Below, piece by piece: positions 1 through 8,289 of a stretch of DNA of 64,000 nucleotides (position 1 is the first letter of the stretch; every line of letters begins with the position of its first letter). The notes under the pieces were generated by a model. It did not search any database, was not told the origin of the DNA, and saw only the letters and a list, made by a program, of their open reading frames with translations. The position numbers and the translations under genes are program-made. Source of the stretch: CAVXNB01 sp963763085 (lineage in GTDB: Bacteria; Actinomycetota; Acidimicrobiia; Acidimicrobiales; Bog-793); contig CAVXNB010000004.1 of assembly GCA_963763085.1 (NCBI GenBank), forward strand, positions 930,001 through 994,000, given 5' to 3'.

Positions 1-986
1 GCCCGGGCCTCTGGAGCATTCCCGTGCCCATCCCGGCGAACTCGTTACGTTACGTCTTCGTCTATCTCTTCGAGACCGACCGCGGTCCCTACATCGTCGA
101 TACCGGTTGGAACACCGAAGAGGCTTGGGAAGCCCTCGGTGCCGGACTCGCCGAGGCCGGCACGTCGGTCGGGGAGGTGCAGGGCATTCTCGTCACGCAC
201 CTCCATCCCGACCACTACGGCCTCGCCGGCCGCATCCGTGAGGCGTCCGGGGCCTGGATCGGCCTCCACCCGGCTGACGCGGCGCTCATCCACGACCGCT
301 ACGTCGACCCCGACTTTCTCGTCGGCATGATGGGATCGGTGCTCTTCCGGGCGGGCGCGCCGCCCGAGGAGCTCGAGGCGCTCAAACATGCGGCGATGCC
401 CGTGCTGCCGTTCGTGACGGCGGCCACCCCGGACATTCTCGTCGAGGACGGCGACCGCCTCGAAATTCCCGGTTGGGAGGTCGCCGCGGTCTGGACGCCC
501 GGGCACTCGCCCGGCCACCTCTGCCTGTGGGAGACCGCCAACCAGCTGATGCTCTCCGGCGACCACGTGCTTCCGCGCATCACGCCGAACATCGCCTTTC
601 ATCCCCAGGCCGGCGACAACCCGCTTGGCGACTATCTGAAGTCGCTCGAGCGGGTCGGGCGGTACGCGGCGGCGGAGGTGCTCCCTGGCCACGAGCACCG
701 TTTCGTGAACCTCGCCAGTCGCGTGGGCGAGCTGCAGGAACATCACGCGCGCCGCTTCGATGAGGTTGTGGCGGCGCTCTCGGCCGGCTTCACGACCGGT
801 TGGGAGGTGGCGACGCTCATGAAGTGGTCGCGGCCATGGACGGGCATCGACGGCTTCATGCGCCGAGCCGCGGTGCTCGAGTCACTGGCCCATCTCCGCG
901 CTCTCGAAGTCCGCGGTGTGGTCGAGGAGATCACGTACCCGGATGGGCCATCCCAGTGGCGGCTCGTGGCAGGATCAAGGCCATGA
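1..986 (+). CDS. MBL-fold metallo-hydrolase, 5' end outside window
   Basis: Metallo-beta-lactamase-fold hydrolase, probably a thioesterase or glyoxalase II-like enzyme; the substrate cannot be told. The frame is open from the window edge. Family members usually begin with a line like PGLWSIPVPIP, which is encoded before the first GTG (position 24), so the true start is probably upstream of the window. Metal ligands are visible: THLHPDHYG (HxHxDH), the His of GHSPGHL, the Asp of SGDHVLP and the His of PGHEHRF. A C-terminal helical part of about 90 residues follows the core. The stop overlaps the start of the FAH gene as ATGA, so the two are probably co-transcribed. Confidence 0.85.
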   Translation, partial: PGLWSIPVPIPANSLRYVFVYLFETDRGPYIVDTGWNTEEAWEALGAGLAEAGTSVGEVQGILVTHLHPDHYGLAGRIREASGAWIGLHPADAALIHDRYVDPDFLVGMMGSVLFRAGAPPEELEALKHAAMPVLPFVTAATPDILVEDGDRLEIPGWEVAAVWTPGHSPGHLCLWETANQLMLSGDHVLPRITPNIAFHPQAGDNPLGDYLKSLERVGRYAAAEVLPGHEHRFVNLASRVGELQEHHARRFDEVVAALSAGFTTGWEVATLMKWSRPWTGIDGFMRRAAVLESLAHLRALEVRGVVEEITYPDGPSQWRLVAGSRP

Positions 987-1816
987 GACTTGCAACCGTA
1001 CGAACCGCTGACGGAACCCGTGCCGCCCGTGTCGAGGGCGACCGCCTCCTGCTCCTGGCTGCGCCGGACGTCGGCGCGCTCCTCGCCGGCGGGCACGGTG
1101 CAGACGCTGCTGCGGATGGCGAGACCTTCGGGGAGCTTGCTTTCGCCGACGCCTCCTTTGCCCCGCTCGTCCCGCACCCCGAGAAGATCTTCTGCGTAGG
1201 GCTGAACTACCGGTCCCACATCCGCGAGATGGGCGATGAGATACCGAGCTATCCGACCTTGTTCGCCAAGTTCGCGTCCAGCCTCATCGGGGCGGAGGAC
1301 GACCTGGTCCTGCCCTCGGTGAGCGACGCCGTGGACTGGGAGGTCGAGCTCGGCGTGGTCATCGGCCGCCACACACGGCGAGTAGGGATCGACGAGGCAC
1401 AAGAGGCGATCGCCGGATTCACGGTCGTGAACGACGTCTCGATGCGCGACTGGCAGAAAAGGACGACGCAGTTCCTGCAGGGCAAGACGTTCGACGCCTC
1501 CACTCCGGTCGGTCCGGTACTCGTAACACAAAACGAAGTCGGTGACGCCTCAGATCTCGCCGTCCGTTGCGAGGTCGACGGCGTCGTCATGCAAGACGGA
1601 CGCACCTCCGACCTCCTGTTTGGCTCAGCCGCGATCGTGAGCTACATCAGCCAGTTCTGCACACTCGTGCCGGGTGATCTCGTATCGACCGGCACGCCCG
1701 CCGGCGTAGGAGCGGGCCGCAAACCGCCGGTGTTCCTCGCTCCGGGCCAGGTGATGACGACGACTGTCGAGGGAATCGGCAGCTGCGTGAACCGCTGCGT
1801 TGCCGAGGCGGGCTGA
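983..1816 (+). CDS. fumarylacetoacetate hydrolase (FAH) family protein
   Basis: 277 residues, a normal length for the FAH superfamily (C-C bond hydrolases, hydratases and decarboxylases of aromatic or acylpyruvate breakdown). The start is the ATG in the ATGA overlap with the preceding MBL gene; longer in-frame starts would lie deep inside that gene. A small N-terminal domain is followed by the catalytic domain with GLNYRSH, the metal-binding WEVELGVVIG stretch (acidic ligands), VVNDVSMRDWQ and STGTPAGVG. FAH enzymes of this type act on oxaloacetate-, fumarylpyruvate- or homoprotocatechuate-like compounds; which one applies here cannot be read from the sequence. A tandem repeat of the gene's last bases follows directly. 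Confidence 0.87.
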   Translation: MRLATVRTADGTRAARVEGDRLLLLAAPDVGALLAGGHGADAAADGETFGELAFADASFAPLVPHPEKIFCVGLNYRSHIREMGDEIPSYPTLFAKFASSLIGAEDDLVLPSVSDAVDWEVELGVVIGRHTRRVGIDEAQEAIAGFTVVNDVSMRDWQKRTTQFLQGKTFDASTPVGPVLVTQNEVGDASDLAVRCEVDGVVMQDGRTSDLLFGSAAIVSYISQFCTLVPGDLVSTGTPAGVGAGRKPPVFLAPGQVMTTTVEGIGSCVNRCVAEAG

Positions 1817-1855
1817 GCGAGGGCGCCGGCTGCCGAGGCGGGCTGAGCGAGGGCG
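1801..1855 (+). repeat. 30-bp tandem repeat duplicating the 3' end of the FAH gene
   Basis: A 25-bp block that includes the stop codon of the FAH gene occurs at 1801-1825 and again, identical, at 1831-1855 (period 30 bp). The second copy is non-coding. It looks like slippage duplication, and the second copy can still serve as a back-up stop region. Confidence 0.8.
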
Positions 1856-1886
1856 GCACCTCTGCACCGGGACACTTGTTTTCAAC

Positions 1887-1964
1887 TTCAAACTTGCCTC
1901 CCTTAATGATTGTGACCAGTCGCAATCTCGATTGGAGGCAAGTTTGAAATGAAATTCGAACATG
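1887..1964 (+). repeat. nested palindromic element, copy 1
   Basis: The outer arms at 1887-1901 and 1934-1948 are exact inverted complements (15 bp, core AAACTTGCCTCC / GGAGGCAAGTTT). Inside them, 1908-1927 forms a second hairpin, GATTGTGAC and GTCGCAATC around a tiny loop, with one T-G wobble at its sixth pair. Six-base spacers (1902-1907, 1928-1933) separate the two stems. A right tail ATTCGAACATGCCC follows. The same architecture recurs near 37.1 kb and 53.5 kb. It lies between the FAH gene and the RHH regulator. No T-tract follows, so it is not a standard terminator. Confidence 0.85.
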
Positions 1965-1992
1965 CCCAAGGAGGCTGAGGAGGCTGAGGGGG

Positions 1993-2028
1993 TTGACGTG
2001 ACGCCGAACTGATGTCATAGTGACATCA
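1993..2028 (+). promoter_or_regulatory. promoter with overlapping operator for a leaderless RHH gene
   Basis: A -35-like TTGACG (1993-1998) lies 17 bp before a -10-like CATAGT (2016-2021), which puts +1 at about the ATG at 2028, so the mRNA is probably leaderless. A perfect 8-bp inverted repeat TGATGTCA-TAG-TGACATCA (2010-2028) covers the -10 and the start codon. A ribbon-helix-helix protein is encoded immediately downstream, so autorepression is the simplest reading. Confidence 0.65.
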
Positions 2029-2480
2029 TGCAGCTGTCAGTTACGGTGGAAGGCCTCCAAGAGGATCTGACCAGATTGGCGGGTCTCGGCGACGACGCCG
2101 TGGCCGAGGCGGCGAGCCGGCTCGTGGCTGCAATAAGCGGCCCAGCGACGATGCGGCTGCTGGACCTTCTCGGCGAGGCCGCGGCGGAGCTCGGCAATCA
2201 GCTGAGCTCCGGCCGAGTCGAGCTGCGCATCTCGGGCCGTGACGCCGAGCTCGTCTACATCGACGACTCCGGCGCCTCGGCTGACGCCGAGGTCGACGAC
2301 GACCAGTCGGCGCGGATCAGTCTCAGGCTTGCCGAGCAGCTCAAGTCCCGCATCGAGCAGGCCGCGGCGCGTGACGGCGTCTCCACGAACACCTGGATCG
2401 TCCGGACCCTGGCGCGCGCCACCGCGACCGAGCGGATGACACCGTCACACAAGCGTCTCTCCGGCTACGGCCGGTCATGA
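2028..2480 (+). CDS. ribbon-helix-helix (Arc/HicB-like) regulator
   Basis: 150 residues. The N-terminal ~95 residues form an alpha/beta region of unknown role (ATMRLLDLLGEAAAELGNQ, then an acidic stretch). The C-terminal ~50 residues are a ribbon-helix-helix DNA-binding domain: beta strand ARISLRLAEQL, helix KSRIEQAAARDGVS, then TNTWIVRTLARAT. Databases often label such proteins as HicB-family antitoxins, but no toxin is next to it. It precedes a DUF4097 protein, a pairing I recall from other actinobacteria. A perfect palindrome overlaps its promoter and start codon, which suggests autoregulation. The start codon sits at the predicted +1 with no Shine-Dalgarno sequence. Confidence 0.8.
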   Translation: MQLSVTVEGLQEDLTRLAGLGDDAVAEAASRLVAAISGPATMRLLDLLGEAAAELGNQLSSGRVELRISGRDAELVYIDDSGASADAEVDDDQSARISLRLAEQLKSRIEQAAARDGVSTNTWIVRTLARATATERMTPSHKRLSGYGRS

Positions 2481-2503
2481 CGAGGAACGAACGAGGAGGA
2501 GCG

Positions 2504-3445
2504 ATGAGCGAGTTCGGGTACGGCAGCGAGGCGGGAGTGGGCGCGGGGCCTGAGGGATCGGCGGAGCGTAGTTTCGAGACTGCTGGGCCGGTGAGCCTGC
2601 GAGTGCAGAACGCCATCGGGCGCGTGGAGATCGAGACGCACGACGCACCCAGGACCGACGTCAGGGTCGTGGCGCTGAGCCATTCCGCCGACGAGCTGGT
2701 CGAGCGGGCGCGGATCACCGTACGGACGACGGCTCGCGGTGACGAGGTCGTCGTGGACATCCCCCAGGGCCGGGGCAAGACGCGGTTCCGGCTCGGGAAC
2801 GGGAGTGCGGTCGCCGTGGCGGTGAAGGTGCCGGCGGGTGCTCTGCTCGACGTCTCGACGTCGTCGGCCTCCGTCGCGGCCTCGGGCCAGTATCAAACGG
2901 CCAACGTCCGCACGGCCTCGGGCGAGATCGAGCTGGGAGACATCGCCGCCGAGGCCAAGGTGCGGACCGCGAGCGGTGACATCGCACTCGACACCGTCGG
3001 CGGCGTGTTGGACATCCACTCCGCCTCCGGAGGCGTCCGGATCCGGGCGGCGGCGTCCGGGGGCAAGATCCTGACCGCCTCCGGCGACATCGACCTCGGT
3101 CGGGCCGACCAGTCGATCCGGATCCAGAGCGCGTCGGGGAACGTCCGGCTCGGAGAGGCGCTCGCCGGCGCCAGCGTGCAGAGCGCTTCGGGCGACCAGC
3201 GGATCGAGCGCGCCGCCGGCGGTGACTTCCTGCTCAACGCCGTCAGCGGCGACATCGTGGTCGCCGTGGCTCCCGGGGCGCTCATCCGGTTCGACACCGG
3301 GACCCTGTCGGGCCGTGTGTCCACCGACATCGACGTCGGGCCCGAGCGGCCGGTCGCCCCTGCGGGAGAGGACGACGGACCGGAGATCCTGATCCAGGCG
3401 AAGACGATCAGCGGCGACATCAAAGTGAGCCGGGCCGCCGGTTGA
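2504..3445 (+). CDS. DUF4097-family beta-strand repeat protein
   Basis: 313 residues. The start was chosen at the ATG preceded by GAGGAGGA (2493-2500); an earlier in-frame ATG at 2477 has no such site. From about residue 110 to the end the protein is a right-handed beta-helix-like repeat with turns such as TASGEIELG, TASGDIALD, SASGGVRI, TASGDIDLG, SASGNVRLG and SASGDQRIE, spaced about 17-20 residues. This is the DUF4097 (putative adhesin) pattern. No signal peptide or membrane segment is visible. It probably forms an operon with the RHH regulator 23 bp upstream. The biological role of such proteins is unknown. Its last 26 bases overlap the convergent FGGY kinase gene. Confidence 0.83.
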   Translation: MSEFGYGSEAGVGAGPEGSAERSFETAGPVSLRVQNAIGRVEIETHDAPRTDVRVVALSHSADELVERARITVRTTARGDEVVVDIPQGRGKTRFRLGNGSAVAVAVKVPAGALLDVSTSSASVAASGQYQTANVRTASGEIELGDIAAEAKVRTASGDIALDTVGGVLDIHSASGGVRIRAAASGGKILTASGDIDLGRADQSIRIQSASGNVRLGEALAGASVQSASGDQRIERAAGGDFLLNAVSGDIVVAVAPGALIRFDTGTLSGRVSTDIDVGPERPVAPAGEDDGPEILIQAKTISGDIKVSRAAG

Positions 3446-5006
3446 GGCGGCGGAACATACCCTTGAGCGAAGCGTGGAGCTTCGGGAATTCGGCGTACAG
3501 ACCGTCGTACATCTCGCGGTTCGCCGGCTTGGGCCGGAAGGTGCCCTCGACGGGGACCAGAGTCCGAAGCTCGTCGGGATCAACTTCTCGCAGCGCCATC
3601 CCAGCGAGCAGGCCGGCGCCCCGCAGGCTCGCGTGCACGGGCTCGGAGATGCGTTCGACCGTGCGACTCATCACGTCGGCGTGCACTTGGCACCAGAGGT
3701 CGGAGGCGGCCCCGCCTCCGACGATACGGAGCGGGGCGAGCCTCCGCTTCGCAAACCGCTCGACCGATTCGAGCAGCCAGCGATTGTTGTACGCGATCCC
3801 CTCGAGCACAGCCCGCACTAGATCAGCCCTCGTCGTTTGCAGCTGCAGGTTGTAGAAGCCGCCCCTTGCGTACTTGTCGTCCACCGGCGTCCTCTGACCC
3901 GACATCCAAGGCGTGAAGAGCACCCGCCCGCTCCCGGCCGGCGCCGTCGCCGCCAGGGCCGTGAGGGACTCGTAGGAGATCTCTGCCGGCGGCTGCAGCC
4001 CGTCGTCGGGCGTCAGTACGTTGTCCCTGAGCCACCCCAGGCAGGCGCCCGAGGTGTCCTGATTGTCGACGATTAGGTAGCTGCCCGGGAACAAGCCGGG
4101 AACCGAGGCGATCTGCCGGAGCGCATCGGTCTTCTTGAACGGAACGGGGCAGCTGATCCAGGAGGTCGTGCTGATGGCGAGGTGGGTCTCATAGTCGTGG
4201 ACGCAGCCGGAGCCGGCGGCAGCGGTGTGGAGGTCCGGTACGCCGGTCACGACTTTCACCCCCGGCGCCAGCCCCAGGTCGGCGGCGACCGCTGGCGCGA
4301 CGACCCCGATGACCGATCCGGTCGCCCGCAGGGGAGCGAGCTTGTCTGCGGGGACGCCGATCATCTCGATGAGGGTCTGGTCGTACTCGAGACGGTAGGG
4401 CTTGCGGTTGTCGGTGAGCCAACAGCCGAACATCGAGGCCGGCGACGCGGCGGCAACGCCCGTGAAGCGCATCGAGAGGTAGTCGACCGGCTCGAGGTAC
4501 CAGCGCGCCTCTCGCGCCACGTCCGGCTGCTCTCGCTCAATGAGGAGCATGTGCCCGAGCGGGTCCGCGCCTCCGGTGTCCGGCGCGCCTCCGGTTCGCT
4601 TGATCCACCGGGCAACTGCGAGCGGCGAGTAGCCGGCGACGGGACCCCCGACCGCTTCGCGTACGTACCGGCCGCCTCTCGTGTCCATCCACATGACGCA
4701 GTCCCCGACGGGGATCCCGCCGGCGTCGACGGGCACCGTGCTCGACCACTGGCCGGTGCAGCAGACCGCGACGACCTGCTCCGGATGAACCGCGCCAGAC
4801 GAGAGAGCGCGGCGGGTCGTCGCGGTGATGACGTCCCACCAGCCGCCGGGGTCCTGCACGACCGCGCCGCCCGGTTCGCGTCTGGTGGCTACCGGGACGT
4901 GCTCCTTCCACGCCAGCGCGCCGGTGAGCGAGACGAGCCCGACCTTCGGGCCGCCCGTCCCGAGGTCGACGGCGAGGACGAATCGCTCCTCGCGTGGCCC
5001 GCTCAC
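3420..5006 (-). CDS. FGGY-family carbohydrate kinase (xylulokinase-like)
   Basis: 528 residues, a full-length FGGY kinase that phosphorylates a sugar, polyol or similar alcohol with ATP. The N-terminal phosphate loop is LAVDLGTGGPKVGLV, the substrate-side segment is CCTGQWSSTVPVD, the presumed catalytic Asp is in TGVPDLHTAAAG, and the C-terminal adenosine motif is RIVGGGAASDLWCQVHADV. The start is a GTG overlapping the stop of the upstream PLP lyase as GTGA; the frame extends further upstream but there it is antisense to nothing useful and overlaps the lyase. The tight coupling to a sphingosine-phosphate-lyase-like enzyme suggests that its product is the lyase substrate. Substrate unknown. 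Confidence 0.87.
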   Translation of the reverse strand: MSGPREERFVLAVDLGTGGPKVGLVSLTGALAWKEHVPVATRREPGGAVVQDPGGWWDVITATTRRALSSGAVHPEQVVAVCCTGQWSSTVPVDAGGIPVGDCVMWMDTRGGRYVREAVGGPVAGYSPLAVARWIKRTGGAPDTGGADPLGHMLLIEREQPDVAREARWYLEPVDYLSMRFTGVAAASPASMFGCWLTDNRKPYRLEYDQTLIEMIGVPADKLAPLRATGSVIGVVAPAVAADLGLAPGVKVVTGVPDLHTAAAGSGCVHDYETHLAISTTSWISCPVPFKKTDALRQIASVPGLFPGSYLIVDNQDTSGACLGWLRDNVLTPDDGLQPPAEISYESLTALAATAPAGSGRVLFTPWMSGQRTPVDDKYARGGFYNLQLQTTRADLVRAVLEGIAYNNRWLLESVERFAKRRLAPLRIVGGGAASDLWCQVHADVMSRTVERISEPVHASLRGAGLLAGMALREVDPDELRTLVPVEGTFRPKPANREMYDGLYAEFPKLHASLKGMFRRLNRRPGSL

Positions 5007-6400
5007 AAGCCGGCGGGGACCGTCAGCTGGGAGTCCATCATGCCGGCCATGACCATCTGGATGAAGGCGTCGGCTTCGTCGGTCATGCCGCCGGCGACTC
5101 CGCCATAGATGGCGCCGGACTGCGCCTGCTCGGCTTTGTGGGCGACGGCGTACTCGACCGCGTCGGCCAGATCGGTGGCGAAGGCGGCGCTGACGCCGGG
5201 CTGTGTCTGGGGCCGGGTCACGGCCATGTGCAGCGCATTGGGGTACTGCTGACCGTTGAAGCGCCAGCCCTTCCCCCTCATGAAATCGTTGACGTGGTAG
5301 ATGTCGAACTCGTCGGAAGTGAACGAGAAGAGAAACGTGGGCTTCCCGATGATCCGCAGCTCGGCGTGCGAACGCACCGCGTCCTGCATCTCGAAGGAGG
5401 TCGAGAAGATCGACTCGGCGTAACGCCGGTACCCCTCGCGCCCGAGCTGCACCATGGACGCCCAGGTCGCGGCGATCAATCCTCCGGAGCGGGAGCCTTC
5501 GATCCCAGGCGAGCAGTACTTGCCGCCGCTCCAATCGGTCAGGAAGAAGTACTGCGCATTGCGCAATGCCTTGTCACGAAACGTGAGCACCGAGGTGCCT
5601 TTGAGCGCGTAGCCGTACTTGTGCGTGTCGGCCGAGATGCTCGTGACTCCCGGTACCCGGAAGTCGAAGACCGGCACCTCATGGCCGAGCTCCTCGCCGA
5701 ACGGGAGGATGAAGCCGCCCAGGCAAGCGTCGACGTGCAGGCCGACCCCGCGGGCGACGGCGATTTCGGAGAGCTCGTCGATGCGGTCGACGGTCCCGTA
5801 GCCGTAGTTGCACGCCGAGCCGATGATCGCGACGGTCTGGTCGTCGATGTGCTCGTCGACCCATTGCACGTCGACGAGCGTCGTGTCGGGATCGATCGGC
5901 GCCCGCCGGAGCTCGATGCCGAAGAGGTGGCAAGCCTTGTCGAACGCGGGGTGTGCCGTTTCGGGCTTGACGACGTTGGGTCGTACGACGCCGCGTTCGC
6001 GGGCCGCCTGCTCGCGATAGGCGAGCATCGCGTGCGCGATGCTCCCGGTCCCGCCGGTGGTGATGAGCCCGGCGGGGGAGGCGGAGTCGTCCGAGATTGC
6101 TTCCGCGTGCAGCAGGTCGAGCGTCATCGCCACGATTTCGGACTCGAACTTGGTCTGAGCGGGGCACATGTCGCGTTGCAGCGCGTTCACGTGCGCGAAC
6201 AAGCCGAAGGCCTCGTTCAGGAAGTCGTAGTGCTCGTGGTCGCCGCAGTACATGGTGCCCGAACACCGTCCCGTCTCCCAGAAGGCGTCCTCCTCACGAG
6301 CGATCTCGCGCAGTTCGTCCAGCACCTCGGATCGGGGCCGGCCGCGCTCGGGCAGTTCGGGATGCACGGCGAATCGATCCCTGTAGGGAAACGAGCTCAT
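5003..6400 (-). CDS. PLP-dependent lyase of the sphingosine-1-phosphate lyase family
   Basis: 465 residues. Fold-type I PLP enzyme of the group II decarboxylase/S1P lyase family. The PLP lysine is in ISADTHKYGYALKG. The downstream DWSGGKYCSPGIEGSRSGG and ATWASMVQLGREGYRRY match the characteristic region of S1P lyases (eukaryotic Dpl1/SGPL1 and bacterial homologues) rather than plain glutamate decarboxylases. GLITTGGTGSIAHAML is the phosphate-cup Gly-rich segment. The start was taken at MSSFPYRDRF; longer frames upstream give non-conserved sequence. It may cleave a phosphorylated amino alcohol made by the overlapping FGGY kinase; this is inference from gene order. Confidence 0.82.
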   Translation of the reverse strand: MSSFPYRDRFAVHPELPERGRPRSEVLDELREIAREEDAFWETGRCSGTMYCGDHEHYDFLNEAFGLFAHVNALQRDMCPAQTKFESEIVAMTLDLLHAEAISDDSASPAGLITTGGTGSIAHAMLAYREQAARERGVVRPNVVKPETAHPAFDKACHLFGIELRRAPIDPDTTLVDVQWVDEHIDDQTVAIIGSACNYGYGTVDRIDELSEIAVARGVGLHVDACLGGFILPFGEELGHEVPVFDFRVPGVTSISADTHKYGYALKGTSVLTFRDKALRNAQYFFLTDWSGGKYCSPGIEGSRSGGLIAATWASMVQLGREGYRRYAESIFSTSFEMQDAVRSHAELRIIGKPTFLFSFTSDEFDIYHVNDFMRGKGWRFNGQQYPNALHMAVTRPQTQPGVSAAFATDLADAVEYAVAHKAEQAQSGAIYGGVAGGMTDEADAFIQMVMAGMMDSQLTVPAGL

Positions 6401-6494
6401 CGCGACCTTGAATTCCTGGCGTTCATGGCGCCATCGTAGGTGCGGGCGGAGAGCCCGACTCTGTGGTACGGGGACCCGCTGGTACCGTCGTGCG

Positions 6495-7292
6495 ATGCGC
6501 CCCCGTCCTTTGCTCGTCATGCTGACTGCCACGATCGCGTTCGCGGCCGGGTGTGGGAGCTCCTCGTCCTCAGGTTCCAAGAGCTCCACTACGACCAGCA
6601 CCACCGTCGCGCCAAACGCCCACAACGGCATGGAGACGAAGTCCGGCGGCGAGATCGTCGCGGCGGCGGTGGCGGCGACGGAGCAGCAGAGCTCGTTTCA
6701 TTTCGTGGAAGTCGCGGGCCAGGCGGGCAGCGGTGTGGTCGTTGTCGGGGACGTCGGCCGATCCGCCGGCAAGCAGCGCATCACCATCCACAACGGCCAC
6801 AAGTTCGGCCACCTCACCCTGCTTCTCTCCGACAAGATTGCCTATTTCGAAGGTGACGTCCTCGGCCTCGAGGGCTTCACCGGACTGAGTGCCAAGCTCT
6901 CCGCACAATACGCGGACCAGTGGATCTCGGTGCCGGCGTCGAGCCAGAGTTTCGGCACCATCGCCGGGACGCTGGCGGTCGGCACGGCGGCGACCCAGCT
7001 CGTCAAGCTGCCCGGCACGCTCACCCGGGAGGCGACCTCAACCAAGCAGGGGCGGCCGGCGGTGGCGGTGAAGGCGTCGGAGAAGTCGAGCTCGGGCAGC
7101 CTTGCGCTCACGATGTACGTCGCGACGACCGGCGAGGCGCTGCCGATCCTCGTGGCAGGGACGACGACCGCGAGCGGCAGTGCCGCCGCCCGATCCATCT
7201 CCGCGAGGTTCAGCGACTGGGGAGAGGCCGTGAACGTGACCGCACCGAGCACGTCGGTGCCGATCGCCAAGGTGCAGGCGCTCGCCGGCTAG
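6495..7292 (+). CDS. LppX/LprG-like lipoprotein
   Basis: 265 residues. The N-terminus is a classical lipoprotein signal (MRPRPLLVML, hydrophobic core, lipobox FAAGC with the acylated Cys at about residue 19), then a Ser/Thr-rich linker. The rest resembles the LppX/LprA/LprG fold of mycobacterial lipoproteins, which bind or transfer lipids in the cell envelope: SGGEIVAAAVAATEQQSSFHF near the start, a segment on drug- or lipid-cavity-like strands, and GSLALTMYVATTGEALPI near the end. The start was chosen because it alone gives a clean signal sequence. It is divergent from the S1P-lyase-like gene and convergent with the aldo/keto reductase. Confidence 0.72.
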   Translation: MRPRPLLVMLTATIAFAAGCGSSSSSGSKSSTTTSTTVAPNAHNGMETKSGGEIVAAAVAATEQQSSFHFVEVAGQAGSGVVVVGDVGRSAGKQRITIHNGHKFGHLTLLLSDKIAYFEGDVLGLEGFTGLSAKLSAQYADQWISVPASSQSFGTIAGTLAVGTAATQLVKLPGTLTREATSTKQGRPAVAVKASEKSSSGSLALTMYVATTGEALPILVAGTTTASGSAAARSISARFSDWGEAVNVTAPSTSVPIAKVQALAG

Positions 7293-7304
7293 TTGCCCAA
7301 GCCT

Positions 7305-8270
7305 CTACCGGGCTACCTCGTCGATCCGCCTCATGACCTCCTCGTCGAGGCGCTCCAAGACGTCGAGCGAGCGGAGGTTCTCCTGCACCTGCTCGACACG
7401 GCTCGCTCCTGTGATGACCGTCGAGACGTGCGGATTGGCCGCGACCCAGGCGATGGCCAGCTGAGCGAGCGGACACCCGAGGTCGTCGGCGATCGCCTTC
7501 AAGGCTCGAACCTTCTCTTTGTTGCGCGGGTCCTCCACCTCCGCGCGGAGCCATCCGTATCCGGGAAGGGCGAGCCGGGATCCCGCTGGAATCCCGTCCA
7601 GGTACTTGCCCGTGAGAGCGCCGGAGGCGAGCGGGCTCCAGGTCGTCAACCCGATCCCGTAGTCGCTCAGCACGCGGGCGTACTCCTGTTCCACGCGCTT
7701 TCGTTCGAGCAGGTTGTACTGCGGCTGTTCCACGACGGGCTTGTGCAGATTGTGCCGCTCGGCGATCTCGATGGCGGCGACGATCTCCTCCGCGGCCCAC
7801 TCGGAAGTGCCCCAGTAGAGGGCTTTGCCGGAGGTGACGATGTCGGACATCGCCTGGACGGTCTCTTCGATGGGAGTTTCCGGGTCGGCGCGGTGGCAGA
7901 AGATGAGGTCCAGGAAGTCGAGCCCGAATCGCTCGAGTGAGGCGTCCACCGCTTGCATCAGGTACTTGCGGTTGAGTGTCTGAGTCATGTTGGGGACGTC
8001 GTGGATGCCCCAGAAGAACTTGCTGGAGACGACGTACTCATAGCGTTCCCACCCGAGCTTCTTGAACGCCCGGCCCATGATCGCCTCGGACTGGCCCCCT
8101 GCGTAGGACTCGGCGTTGTCGAAGAAGTTGACCCCTCCCTCGCGCGCCGCCTCGAGGCAGCGAGTGGCGAGGTCGTCATCCAGCTGGGGGCCGAACGTCA
8201 CCCAGGATCCGAAAGAGAGGAGGCTCACCTTCAGGCCGGAGCGGCCGAGACGGCGGTACGGCATCGTCAT
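7305..8270 (-). CDS. aldo/keto reductase, potassium-channel beta-subunit-like
   Basis: 321 residues. NADPH-dependent reductase of the Kv-beta-like AKR group (YhdN/YghZ-like). The catalytic tetrad is visible: Asp and Tyr in FFDNAESYAGG, Lys in VVSSKFFWG and His in LIFCHRADP. The C-terminal cofactor motif is STVITGASRVEQVQENL. The start MTMPYRRLGRSGLKVS is typical. It lies 19 bp behind the tetR gene on the same strand and is probably the last gene of that transcript. Substrate unknown. Confidence 0.88.
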   Translation of the reverse strand: MTMPYRRLGRSGLKVSLLSFGSWVTFGPQLDDDLATRCLEAAREGGVNFFDNAESYAGGQSEAIMGRAFKKLGWERYEYVVSSKFFWGIHDVPNMTQTLNRKYLMQAVDASLERFGLDFLDLIFCHRADPETPIEETVQAMSDIVTSGKALYWGTSEWAAEEIVAAIEIAERHNLHKPVVEQPQYNLLERKRVEQEYARVLSDYGIGLTTWSPLASGALTGKYLDGIPAGSRLALPGYGWLRAEVEDPRNKEKVRALKAIADDLGCPLAQLAIAWVAANPHVSTVITGASRVEQVQENLRSLDVLERLDEEVMRRIDEVAR

Positions 8271-8289
8271 GTCTCGAAACCTATCGGGT

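Noticed and set aside
1887..1964. Nested palindromes as intrinsic terminators of the upstream genes
   Set aside because: No U-tract follows any of the three copies, and copy 2 is read through in frame. A repeat-element explanation fits better.
2028..2480. RHH gene as antitoxin of a toxin-antitoxin pair
   Set aside because: No toxin-like gene adjoins it; the next gene is a DUF4097 repeat protein.
4994..6439. Plus-strand open frame of 481 codons opposite the S1P-lyase-like gene
   Set aside because: No domain or start signal, while the minus-strand product is a clear PLP enzyme.
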